From Butyrivibrio sp. VCD2006 (GTDB taxonomy: Bacteria > Bacillota > Clostridia > Lachnospirales > Lachnospiraceae), in the NCBI RefSeq assembly GCF_000423925.1, contig NZ_KE384105.1, positions 1 through 64,000 of the forward strand: a stretch of DNA of 64,000 nt, read 5' to 3'. Of this stretch, positions 47,296-55,353 are shown piece after piece; within the stretch, counting starts at the first letter, position 1; the number at the start of each line of letters is the position of its first letter. The notes below the pieces were generated by a model. That model searched no databases, was not told the origin of the DNA, and saw nothing but the letters and a program-made list of their open reading frames with translations. The translations under genes and the position numbers were made by a program.

Positions 47296-47574
47296 TTAGC
47301 AAGCAGCCAAGGAATATGTTCCTACAGCAACTCCTACTGTTGTAATTGTAGTAACGGGTGTTGTTCCACCTGCAACTGCATCGAGCTGAGACTTGTCAAG
47401 CTTTCCTTCCTGACTGAGTGTCTCAGCATAAGCCTTCAAATCATCAACTGTACCTTCGATACCAAATTCAGCGATGAAATCCTCAAGAGACTTGCCGGCC
47501 TTAGTCATCTCAGCAATCTTTTTCTTCATAGCGTCATCACCAGCAGCCTTGTCGTAAAAATCTTTAATTGTCAT
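47296..47574 (-). CDS. lanA: Nif11-like lanthipeptide precursor peptide
   Basis: A 92-residue precursor. The leader (1-70) is Nif11-like: MTIKDFYDKAAGDDAMKKKI, LEDFIAEFGIEGT, and LDAVAGG with the double-Gly site cut by C39 proteases. The core has 22 residues, starts TTPVTTITT, continues VGVAVGTY and ends SLAAC. It holds seven Thr, one Ser and a single Cys at the very end, so at most one thioether ring can form; the Ser-x3-Cys ending is the best donor-acceptor pair. AAAGGAGGT is 6 nt from the ATG. It is the first gene of the operon, before the partial terminator. Confidence 0.93.
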   Translation of the reverse strand: MTIKDFYDKAAGDDAMKKKIAEMTKAGKSLEDFIAEFGIEGTVDDLKAYAETLSQEGKLDKSQLDAVAGGTTPVTTITTVGVAVGTYSLAAC

Positions 47575-47591
47575 AAAAAATACCTCCTTTA

Positions 47592-47751
47592 AATTGGTAA
47601 GTACATATGCAACTCTTTTTATATACTAGCACAATCATCGATTTTTGCTGTCTAAATCAACTATTTTTTATAATTTTTTTATATTATCTTAAGTTCACAT
47701 TTAGCAACGCCAAGCATTAAATTATTTAATCCGTGATGCTATACTTATCTC
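47592..47751. promoter_or_regulatory. Divergent promoter region of precursor and LanC-like genes
   Basis: AT-rich 160-bp gap. On the plus strand TATACT (47740-47745) is 6 nt before the ATG of the LanC-like gene, so its mRNA may have little or no leader. On the minus strand a TATATAAA-like -10 lies near 47620, about 45 nt before the precursor start. The -35 elements are poor, hinting at an activator. Confidence 0.45.
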
Positions 47752-49041
47752 ATGAATACTATGCGTTTATCCCTGATAAATTTGAAAGAAGAATGCCGTA
47801 ATATCATGAGTAAAGAGGCCGCTCTTGATGAAGCACTTTTTATTGCTTCCGGGATACCGGACGCTGATTCCGGCTTTGAGAATCTCTCATTTATGAGCGG
47901 AGCTCTGGGACGCGCTGTCTTCTTAAGCGCTGCAGAGGTATTTGAAGAGAATTTGGAAAAGCGCTTCGAATACAAGGCATATCGCGATAAAGCCTATGCA
48001 TGTATTTCAGAAGAGTTGTCAGTTCTCCCCTTGCAGGAAACGGGCAATATCACTATGGACATTTCCCTTGCCTGCGGACTTTCAGGGATAATTCATTCCC
48101 TTCTTTTGATACATAAAATCACAGGTCAGTTAAACACTTCCCTTTTTAACCAGGCTATGAACCTTATTCCTTACTACTCTCCAGCGAAGGAAGCTTCTCC
48201 TGACTTTTATTTGGGACTGTCCGGATATATTTATGCTTTGTGTGAACTTTTGGATTTCTATGATGATGAAGCCCTAAGCGACGCTTCCATCTATGAGACT
48301 GTCCTTGGGAAAATAGAAGAAGCCATGGATTTTTTGTTGTCCTGTAAGACACTACCTTTTCAGACAGCATGGGAAGTTAATCCGGAAACGGTATTATTAT
48401 GGGATACAATAAAATGCCAAAAGCCCATAAGCGGGCTCGGTCATGGGATGCTTGGAATAGCTGTTGCCCTTATAAAGGGCAGTGAAAGGCTAAAGAAATC
48501 AGCTATCCCCGTATCGAAAGAAAAAATGCCTGAATACATTAAGGCTTTTCATGATGCACTTAAGTTTGAATATCATACCTATAACTCTGATCTTCATGAT
48601 TGGCCTGATCTTCGCCCCAAAGCTACAGATGTAACATCACTCCACGGTATCTGCTCAGGCGCTGCAGGCATTGGGCTCGGGCTTTTATGCCTTGAGAGCG
48701 ATATTTTAGCAGATGAAAGAAATTCTATACTCTCTCTTGTACATGAATCATGTCTTATGTCTCTTCTTAGAGCAGAGGATCATCTTTGCTGTGGCAAATC
48801 GGCTATCTGTGAATATCTTCTTACGAGATATAACAGCAAGAAGGATTTCTCCGACTACGAAGCTGCAGGATGTCTTCTTGACCTTATGAAAAATGAGCGC
48901 ACCAAAAGAAGTGCAGCTAATTACATGCTAAATCCTGCTATCCCAAAGACAGATACATCTCTTTTCTTTGGTTCTTCAGGAATAGGCTATGAATTCCTTC
49001 GCTTTTATGCACCTGACAGGATACCCTCTGTTTTCTTTTAG
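47752..49041 (+). CDS. Stand-alone LanC-like cyclase with Cys-Cys-Cys zinc site
   Basis: A 429-residue protein that I read as an isolated lanthionine cyclase. It shows the repeated GxxG turns of the alpha-toroid: CGLSGIIHSLL, LGLSGYIYALCEL, GLGHGMLGIAVAL, HGICSGAAGIGLGLL, HLCCGKSAICEYLL and FFGSSGIGYEFLRFY. The zinc ligands would be Cys301 (in GICSG) and Cys346/Cys347 (LCCG), three Cys instead of the usual Cys-Cys-His; this CCG form is known from ProcM-like enzymes. It is divergent from the precursor operon and fills the lost cyclase function of the neighbouring LanM. No ribosome site precedes the first ATG; a start at 47806 is possible. Confidence 0.85.
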   Translation: MNTMRLSLINLKEECRNIMSKEAALDEALFIASGIPDADSGFENLSFMSGALGRAVFLSAAEVFEENLEKRFEYKAYRDKAYACISEELSVLPLQETGNITMDISLACGLSGIIHSLLLIHKITGQLNTSLFNQAMNLIPYYSPAKEASPDFYLGLSGYIYALCELLDFYDDEALSDASIYETVLGKIEEAMDFLLSCKTLPFQTAWEVNPETVLLWDTIKCQKPISGLGHGMLGIAVALIKGSERLKKSAIPVSKEKMPEYIKAFHDALKFEYHTYNSDLHDWPDLRPKATDVTSLHGICSGAAGIGLGLLCLESDILADERNSILSLVHESCLMSLLRAEDHLCCGKSAICEYLLTRYNSKKDFSDYEAAGCLLDLMKNERTKRSAANYMLNPAIPKTDTSLFFGSSGIGYEFLRFYAPDRIPSVFF

Positions 49042-49242
49042 GGTCCGGATCTTATTTGAAATCCATTTTCAGGTTCTACCTCTTTCCGTATTTCGCAGCC
49101 AATTCAGAATAAAAACGCTTAAATATAGAAGATTTTTTAAGAGTATTGCTCATACAGACTGCTCTCCGTTACTTCTTCATCCCCAATCTGTTACTTACTA
49201 TACTTCATGATACTACTTATTGTTAGTTATTGCTAACTTTTC

Positions 49243-49497
49243 TCAAAAATTTATTATTTCATTTTCTCTTACAAGATCATACATAAAGCTCTTTTCCCCA
49301 AGCGTTCTTGTACCCACATGTTTCATGCCAATATGCTCATACTTTTCTTTCTTAAGCTTGGCATCAGTTGATACTATGACCGGTAAGCCAGCCTCATCAG
49401 CCACTTCGAATGCAGTCTCAACCAGCGGACGCATAAATCCCTTACCCTGATATTCCTTTTTTACGGCAAGCAGTTCTATCTGTACAAACTGTTTCTT
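49243..49497 (-). pseudogene. C-terminal fragment of a GNAT acetyltransferase
   Basis: The minus-strand frame after a stop at 49495-49497 reads KKQFVQIELLAVKKEYQGKG, then FMRPLVETAFEVAD and GLPVIVSTDAKL, ending YDLVRENEIINF. ELLAVxxEYQGKG is the acetyl-CoA binding loop of GNAT enzymes. The N-terminal half is missing, so this is a truncated remnant. Confidence 0.75.
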
Positions 49498-49668
49498 TTA
49501 TCCCTATATGTCTTTTCAAGACTTGCTCTTCCAGCCTGGAACTTCTTCACAATGTCGCTGAAGTTCCTAAAGCCAAGAGCTCTTGCCATCCTCCAGACCA
49601 TTTTAAACATTGCAATTCCGGGATATGGATGTGTAGTATCCGTCAGAATAATAATGCCTGCCCTTTAT
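49476..49668 (-). pseudogene. 3' fragment of an unrecognised gene
   Basis: The frame reads TDTTHPYPGIAMFKMVW, then RMARALGFRNFSDIVKKFQ and EKTYRDKRNSLYR before a stop. It is protein-like but begins in mid-domain, abutting the recombinase fragment. An ATG at 49610 would give a 44-residue product. I do not recognise the family. Confidence 0.45.
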
Positions 49669-49839
49669 GTTCTTACCGGAGAATCCTTCATCAGAATACT
49701 CGCCTGCAATTTCAATATCCTGGTATTCAGCATACTTTCTAATTTTCTCTTTCTGAGCTTCCAGAGAGTATCCATCAACCTGAATAGCTGTGGATACTCT
49801 TGTATATATGTAACACTTAGTTTTCTTTGTCTTTGTCAT
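49660..49839 (-). pseudogene. N-terminal fragment of a large serine recombinase
   Basis: About 57 residues match the start of the full recombinase at 56583-58343: CYIYTRVSTAIQVDGYSLEA with the catalytic Ser, then KYAEYQDIEIAGEYSDEGFS. After GKNIKGR the similarity stops and the frame runs into unrelated sequence, ending at 49603. The two genes differ at many positions, so this is a remnant of another, older element. Confidence 0.82.
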
Positions 49840-49900
49840 AAATTGTCATCTCCCTCCATTTTTCCGTTGACAACTGTAACAAACCTATTTAAGATAAGGA

Positions 49901-50470
49901 TTAAGAAATGGGTTTTTCACCGGGTAGGGCTTCGGCCTGACAGGACTTGCTCGTTTCTTTTTTTATTTCCATAACATCATATAGATATTTCTTCCCACTG
50001 CCTGCATGTCTTATCAATAGTCTGGCGTGAAAAATATTGTATCCAGTGATTTCATCATCTTCACCATAGATTGGTAATCCAAAACGAGTATCATACCTAT
50101 ACCATCCATTCTTAGCATCACGGCCATGCTTTTTCTTCCTGTTTTCTTCGAACACCCCATTCGTAGCTATTTCAATCATTTCCGGTATTCCCTGTGCAGC
50201 ATTTGCCTTAGCTTTAGCAACCGCACCTTTCAGCTTCTTGGTATAAACAGATCCGGCATATTCCCCTGGAAGAGTTGTCCCAATATATATGATTTCTCCA
50301 TCCTCTGCTATTGAGTAAAACTCTCCCACATAATCTTTAAGATACTGTTCGACATCTTCCCAGTTCAGGCTTCGCTTACCCTTAAAGATAATGTCATTTA
50401 TCATGACAATGCTGTTTCCATCTGCATCCTTAATTACAGATACATTTCTTGATTTGTTTCCTTTTTCCAT
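49901..50470 (-). CDS. Hypothetical protein, probably element-associated
   Basis: A 189-residue soluble, charged protein (FKGKRSLNWEDVEQYLKDYV, IYIGTTLPGEYAGSVYTKKL, YDTRFGLPIYGEDDEITGYN). GAGGAGC is 5 nt from the ATG at 50470; a longer frame to 50521 lacks a site. I do not recognise a function; its position next to a small HTH gene and element remnants suggests it belongs to a mobile element cargo. Confidence 0.62.
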   Translation of the reverse strand: MEKGNKSRNVSVIKDADGNSIVMINDIIFKGKRSLNWEDVEQYLKDYVGEFYSIAEDGEIIYIGTTLPGEYAGSVYTKKLKGAVAKAKANAAQGIPEMIEIATNGVFEENRKKKHGRDAKNGWYRYDTRFGLPIYGEDDEITGYNIFHARLLIRHAGSGKKYLYDVMEIKKETSKSCQAEALPGEKPIS

Positions 50471-50576
50471 ATTGCTCCTCACTTCTTTTAACCCCCTCGA
50501 ATTCGAGGGGGTTAGGATCATTCAGATTATAAACAGGTCGATTTCGACCTGTTTAAACATACTGATTCCAAGACAA

Positions 50577-50783
50577 TTATTCCTTCTCATCATCCTTTTT
50601 CAGCAGTTTTTCCATCCTTATGTAATACTCCAAAAGCCTCACAACATAATCAGGTGCATGCCTCATATCACGCTCCCACTCAGTAACAGTCCTGTAAGGA
50701 ATATTAAAATACTCGCAGAATTCCTTGCGGTTCATACCAGTACTTTCGCGTAGTTCTTTTATTTTTTTCGCTTTATCATCCAT
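50577..50783 (-). CDS. Small HTH DNA-binding protein
   Basis: A 68-residue protein that is almost entirely a helix-turn-helix domain: IKELRESTGMNRKEFCEYFN then IPYRTVTEWERDMRHAP. AAGGGG precedes the ATG. Its promoter is framed by inverted operators at 50800-50855, so it probably represses itself. It may be a regulator or antitoxin for the hypothetical gene downstream. Confidence 0.75.
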   Translation of the reverse strand: MDDKAKKIKELRESTGMNRKEFCEYFNIPYRTVTEWERDMRHAPDYVVRLLEYYIRMEKLLKKDDEKE

Positions 50784-50799
50784 GAGATGCCCCTTTCTC

Positions 50800-50855
50800 A
50801 ATTACACGTTGTGTATAAGTTTACCATAAATAATTCTTGTACACAACGTGTAATT
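50800..50855 (-). promoter_or_regulatory. Promoter with paired operators of the HTH gene
   Basis: AATTACACGTTGTGTA (50800-50815) and TACACAACGTGTAATT (50840-50855) are perfect inverted 16-mers, each itself nearly palindromic (ACAC-GT-GTGT). On the minus strand TTGTGT (50846-50841), 17 nt, TAAACT (50823-50818) form a promoter; one operator covers the -35, the other the start site. Confidence 0.75.
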
Positions 50856-50863
50856 CATTGTTG

Positions 50864-51139
50864 TCAGGCAACACTTACTACATAAGAATAGCCAAGTACA
50901 ACATCAGGATCATTTGTGAAAGAATCTGATTCTGCCCCATCCGTGCAGAACTCGTAATCTATCATATACAAGACCATGTTTTCCTTCTCCAACCTCTTAA
51001 GCAACCCTGGACCGTACTTCACCATCAGTCTTGCAGTAACATCTAAGGGTGCATTTAGTGTCATTTTGGTTTCATTTCGTTTCATTTTGTGACGCTTTAC
51101 AATATGCCAAAAGAAAAAGCAACCCGGAATTTTAACCAA
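50864..51139 (-). CDS. Hypothetical short protein
   Basis: The frame reaches 51139, but a start at 51085 (MKRNETKMTLNAPLDVTARL) is more likely, giving about 73 residues with MVKYGPGLLKRLEKENMVLY and an acidic C-terminus. There is no strong ribosome site. It may be a real small gene or a relic; no family recognised. Confidence 0.35.
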   Translation of the reverse strand: MVKIPGCFFFWHIVKRHKMKRNETKMTLNAPLDVTARLMVKYGPGLLKRLEKENMVLYMIDYEFCTDGAESDSFTNDPDVVLGYSYVVSVA

Positions 51140-51299
51140 GGTTGCTTAAATCGCTAGCGCATTCTTTTTACACTTGTAATGATATCAGTGCAATATTGGC
51201 ATGTAAAGTAACAATCCGCTAATATTCCACTAATATTTTGGTACACCATACATTTTCTTTAATAATCAGCCAAAACCGATATATTATCATACTTGCCTA

Positions 51300-52122
51300 T
51301 TACTCACCGTCCCCGGTCTCTACCCTCTTTATATCATCTGACTGATCTACAGTAAGGTCAAAGTCATTAAACATTTCGTTTTCAGGAAGCACCATGGAAA
51401 AGCCGTCAGTATAATCCCACTTTGCTTCTGTGCTGTCGAATTTTAGATTCAGCATATGTCCGCCATATTTTCTGTCATCCGAAACAAAATGGAAATGCCA
51501 TCCAACAGCATTGAGCCTGTCCATATATACCGGGCAATATAATCCAACAACTGTCCCTTTTATATCAGTGTAATCAAAGAAGGTCTGATCTGTTTCAAGC
51601 ACCTTTGCAAGAGGCTCATAAGGTTTTGTCTGAGCAAGTTCACTGCGAACATTCATTTCTTTAAATGTGCCGTCTATTCTGACCATGTAGAAGCGGTTGC
51701 TGCCAAATTCATTTACCTTCTGATCAAGAGCTCCTTTCAGAGCATCAATGTCCTGAACATCTGTAAGTGTTTGACTTTTATCATTATCAAAAAAGTCACA
51801 TCACAAAAGGGAATGGTCTCCGTATCCGGTACTGCTTCAACGCTTCCATCTCCGGCTGCTCTGTATATCACACCGGTCTAACATTACAAGCTCACCATTA
51901 AGGCCATCAAAGGTGCCTATTCCAGTATCACCCAGAGCTTTCACTTCTTTTGCTGACAGACTTCCATTGTAATCACCAAATGTCAGCCCCTGTAAAAGAG
52001 ATACCTGATTTATCGACTCTCTGTTATTAGTTTCAGATGCATCTTTTCCGCAGCCAGTTAAAGCTGCAGTCATTAAAGTGCCAATAAGTAACATACTTAT
52101 AAGACTCATTCTTTTTTTTCAT
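51300..52122 (-). pseudogene. alsD: Secreted/lipoprotein alpha-acetolactate decarboxylase with frameshifts
   Basis: The pieces together encode acetolactate decarboxylase, which makes acetoin: lipobox TAALTGC, LLQGLTFGDYNGSLSAKEV, GDTGIGTFDGLNGELVMLD, and GWHFHFVSDDRKYGGHMLNL with the zinc His residues. An extra base near 51875 breaks the frame after VMLD; a lost base in the A-run at 51789-51794 restores it. A third indel near 52111-52119 separates the well-placed ATG at 52122 (AGGAGC site) from the signal peptide frame. All reading frames agree with a single ancestral gene. Confidence 0.82.
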
Positions 52123-52159
52123 AAAGCCTTGCTCCTGTATCCTTTTCACATCTACATAA

Positions 52160-53053
52160 TCACGATTTCGCCACCTTCATGAATGCCGTGCTTATCACAC
52201 TATAGATCAGATATGTGATGAGTGTTCCAAAACATACATCAGTCAAAAAATGATTGGTCATATGAATGCGGTTATATCCATAGACTATTACAAATATGCA
52301 AGCGATCACAAAAGCTACTATGTTCTTTCTTTCGCTCCTGTTTTTAAATACATCAGTCAGCATCGGAAGCGCAAACATCATACTGGCTATAGTCATGTTT
52401 CCACTAGGCCAGCTCTTGAAGCTGTCATCACTTCCTGCCAGATTAGGTATCATCTGCCACCAATTCCTGAATTCACTCATGGGATCATCAAGAGTTATCA
52501 GGTATTTGTATCTGGGTCTTGAACCGACCTGCTTAAGCCATAGATTTACATTATCAGCTGCAGTACCGGCTACAATGATGGCAGCTCCTACCGCAATAAG
52601 CTTATCCGGATCTGCATCGTTAAGGAGCCTTACTACTACAAAAGGCACCCATCCATAAAGCACCGCCCAGAACAGCCAGCTTAGAATCGAAAGAAACGGT
52701 GAGCTTTCACCTGCTGTATAGTTAAAAAGAGCTCTTACAGTTTTTCCGTTGTAACTGTTTGAATAATATACAGCCATAAACCAGCACAAAATAACAAGCA
52801 CCCATGCCAGCATGTTATATTTCTCACCTTTTTTCTTTAGTCCCACAAAAAAACATGCTCCGGCAGCCGGATACAGACAGTAAGAAAAGTAGGAACCGTA
52901 TGTTGCAAAAAAAGCTCCAATATCAGTTTTATTGGCAAGTGCCACATTGATGTTAAAATCCCATACCGAACCAATAATTATACCAAGAATACAGACAATA
53001 ACTACGCTCCAAAAGAATTTCATTGGCATTGTCATAATCTTTTTCTCTTCCAT
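52160..53053 (-). CDS. PAP2-superfamily membrane phosphatase
   Basis: A 297-residue protein with six to seven membrane spans. The three PAP2 motifs are recognisable: KQVGSRPRYKY, SWPSGNMTIA and NRIHMTNHFLTDV (His and Asp). The second motif normally reads PSGH; here the His is Asn, which could weaken catalysis. It may act on undecaprenyl diphosphate or another lipid phosphate. It is next to a two-component system, with a gap of 50 nt. Confidence 0.82.
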   Translation of the reverse strand: MEEKKIMTMPMKFFWSVVIVCILGIIIGSVWDFNINVALANKTDIGAFFATYGSYFSYCLYPAAGACFFVGLKKKGEKYNMLAWVLVILCWFMAVYYSNSYNGKTVRALFNYTAGESSPFLSILSWLFWAVLYGWVPFVVVRLLNDADPDKLIAVGAAIIVAGTAADNVNLWLKQVGSRPRYKYLITLDDPMSEFRNWWQMIPNLAGSDDSFKSWPSGNMTIASMMFALPMLTDVFKNRSERKNIVAFVIACIFVIVYGYNRIHMTNHFLTDVCFGTLITYLIYSVISTAFMKVAKS

Positions 53054-53103
53054 AGCCCTGATCCTTTCTGCTCATACGCTAATCTTTCAGATTTCACATT
53101 TTT

Positions 53104-53943
53104 CTATTCTATCGATGACTCTTCATTAAAATCCTGCTTATGCCGATTAAGCTCAGCTCTTGTTTCTTCAGCAAAAGAATATTGAATCATGTATTTACCA
53201 TTAAAAGCATGGGTTACTCCCGGATCACCCTCCAGAAACCTGTAATAATCACAGTCCACCTTAGAAATATCAATTCCTACACCCACACGGTCTTTATGTC
53301 GTATAATGTCCTCTATACCAACTGAGGCAAACGTATCCCTCAGATCCTTAACATATTTTCTTATTCTTGCCTTGGTCTGTTGATTAGCCGGTTCATCCGG
53401 CCAGAGGCAACCAATCATTGTATCATTAGAGCACATAGCTCCATGTCGATCCACCAGACAGGCAAGAAGTTCCTTACTCTTGGAATAAGAAAAGTCTACC
53501 GGAACTCCGTTATGGAAGACCTCAAAAGTACCAAAACATCTGATTCTAACCTTTCCCCCTGGCTTTCCCTCTTCCTTATTCTCCTGTTCAAATCTCAGCA
53601 CTGACAGTTGATGCTCCACTGCGCCTTCGGTTATAGGTTTAAGCAAGTACCCGCTTGCGTCCAGTTCAAAAGCTTCTATGGCATATTCCTTATGTCCTGT
53701 GATAATGACAATGTTAAGCTTTGGGTAAATCTGCCTAAGCCTTCGTCCCAGGTCAAGGCCATTAACCTCCCCCGGCATTTCAACATCAAGAAATGCTACA
53801 TCAACTTGTCGGTCTTTTATCTGTCTAAGTGCCTCTTCAGGACTTGTGGCACCTATATGTGTTCCTTTCGGATCAAGTTTTCGCAATATCGAAAGCAATA
53901 GTTTGACCGTCAGTTCGCGGTCATCTACAGTGAGCGTGTACAT
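53104..53943 (-). CDS. Response regulator with BTAD-like winged-helix output
   Basis: A 279-residue protein. The receiver (1-120) has TVDDREL and phospho-Asp in VAFLDVEMPGEVNG, plus TGHKEYA and LLKPI. The output (about 145-265) starts RIRCFGTFEVFHNGVPVDFS and continues KSKELLACLVDRHGAMCSND, the OmpR-like/BTAD wording of SARP-related regulators. The gene begins directly after its kinase (stop and start adjacent). Targets are not visible. Confidence 0.87.
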   Translation of the reverse strand: MYTLTVDDRELTVKLLLSILRKLDPKGTHIGATSPEEALRQIKDRQVDVAFLDVEMPGEVNGLDLGRRLRQIYPKLNIVIITGHKEYAIEAFELDASGYLLKPITEGAVEHQLSVLRFEQENKEEGKPGGKVRIRCFGTFEVFHNGVPVDFSYSKSKELLACLVDRHGAMCSNDTMIGCLWPDEPANQQTKARIRKYVKDLRDTFASVGIEDIIRHKDRVGVGIDISKVDCDYYRFLEGDPGVTHAFNGKYMIQYSFAEETRAELNRHKQDFNEESSIE

Positions 53944-54903
53944 TTACTTCCTCCCCTTTTGTGGAATCATTATTACCACCTTTGTTCCCTGACTATCTGA
54001 ACTGATTGACAAGCTCCCATCACATAGTGTCTGAAGGCGTTTCTTTGTATTACTGATACCAATTCCTTTTTTCTGCTTCTGAGCATCAGTCAGGTCCACA
54101 TGTTCAGGTCCATTATCAGTAATAACAATCTGAATATAATCACCCAACATATCCGTAGACATAAACACTTTTCCAGTACCATCGCGATGCACAAGTGCTC
54201 CATGCTTTACCGCATTTTCTACCAAGGTTTGAACACATAATGGTGGTACGGAAAAATCCCTGACATTAAGCTCATAATCAAAAGAAAAACTCTGTGACGG
54301 ATCGGCATGCTCCAATGCTACGTACTGATGAATATGTCGCATCTCTTCGTCAAAGGGTATCAAGCCCTCACAGGAAAGCGCATCAATATTGCCCCTAAGA
54401 TACCCTGCCAGATTATCAATGCTTTCTTCTGCAGCCTCCGGATCTGTACGACATAATGTTTTGATGGAAGACAACGTATTAAAAACAAAATGAGGCTGCA
54501 TCTGAATTGCCATCTGAGCCGCCCTGGATAACTCAAGCTTTCTCTCTTCCTCTTCAAGCCGCTCCTGCGTATCTATAAGGTTCATATAGTAGATCAGATT
54601 AAGTGAAACAGACCATGCAACAGAGTATAAATGCAGTTTAGGGAGAAAAAGAGATATGCAGAAAGCAAATATCATTGGAATTACCATGCATGCTATCTGC
54701 CTTACCGGAATATCACATCCATGAGGAATTGTTAGATTACTATTCTCATCGCAAAATATACTTACTGCTATTATCGCAACAGAAAAATATATAAAAATTC
54801 GCGACATTGCGTCACATACAATCTCAACCTGCTTCGCATCGGCAAAAAATATACATAGGTTCCCTATCAGATTGATAAATAAGACATAGTAATGGACCGC
54901 CAT
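53944..54903 (-). CDS. LytS/YesM-type sensor histidine kinase
   Basis: A 319-residue kinase starting at the ATG at 54903: about four membrane spans (1-115), a short coiled coil, then the His_kinase domain with phospho-His in AIQMQPHFVFNTLSSIK, N box CVQTLVENAVKHG, and KGIGISNTKKRLQ. A TTG start at 54951 would add 16 residues; neither start has a good ribosome site. The input part is shorter than usual, and the gene end overlaps an opposite-strand fragment at 54892, so its N-terminus may be truncated by a rearrangement. Confidence 0.85.
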   Translation of the reverse strand: MAVHYYVLFINLIGNLCIFFADAKQVEIVCDAMSRIFIYFSVAIIAVSIFCDENSNLTIPHGCDIPVRQIACMVIPMIFAFCISLFLPKLHLYSVAWSVSLNLIYYMNLIDTQERLEEEERKLELSRAAQMAIQMQPHFVFNTLSSIKTLCRTDPEAAEESIDNLAGYLRGNIDALSCEGLIPFDEEMRHIHQYVALEHADPSQSFSFDYELNVRDFSVPPLCVQTLVENAVKHGALVHRDGTGKVFMSTDMLGDYIQIVITDNGPEHVDLTDAQKQKKGIGISNTKKRLQTLCDGSLSISSDSQGTKVVIMIPQKGRK

Positions 54904-55353
54904 GGCATAAAGGATATATTCGACAAAGTGGGATTCACAGCCTTTGACCAAACAATGATATCTCAGATTACAGAGGTTCTAAGGATTGAACCGGCTGGTT
55001 TTGATTATCAATTTGATATATATCCGGATGGGACCATGGGGAAAATCTTTTCTATTGAAATTATGCTAAAGGAGCGTTCTGAAAAATCTATCAGAAAATC
55101 TTTTGAAAAGGGAGCTGCCTTGCAAATACTTGATCTGATGAGAAAATATGGATTGGCCGAAGAAAAAAGCCGGTTGCTTGGTGAATTTACCTTTGAAAGG
55201 TCAGTTCCTGTTGAACTTAAGGATGGCTCTTTAGCACCTTTCCATTTGGGCTTTCGCCCGAAGTGGTTTAAGATACGCTGGGATAATACTAAGCTTGTCC
55301 CGGCAAAGTGTTATTTCCTTCTTCAGGCAGCATTTGAAGAAACCTTTTTCTGA
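54892..55353 (+). CDS. Hypothetical protein, possibly a 3' gene remnant
   Basis: A 153-residue frame with protein-like composition: FDQTMISQITEVLRIEP, FDYQFDIYPDGTMGKIFSIE and PFHLGFRPKWFKIRWDN. No ribosome site precedes the ATG, which lies in the antisense of the kinase start, and the stop overlaps the convergent DUF3089 gene by 31 nt. It could be the tail of a larger gene cut by rearrangement. Family not recognised. Confidence 0.5.
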   Translation: MDRHGIKDIFDKVGFTAFDQTMISQITEVLRIEPAGFDYQFDIYPDGTMGKIFSIEIMLKERSEKSIRKSFEKGAALQILDLMRKYGLAEEKSRLLGEFTFERSVPVELKDGSLAPFHLGFRPKWFKIRWDNTKLVPAKCYFLLQAAFEETFF

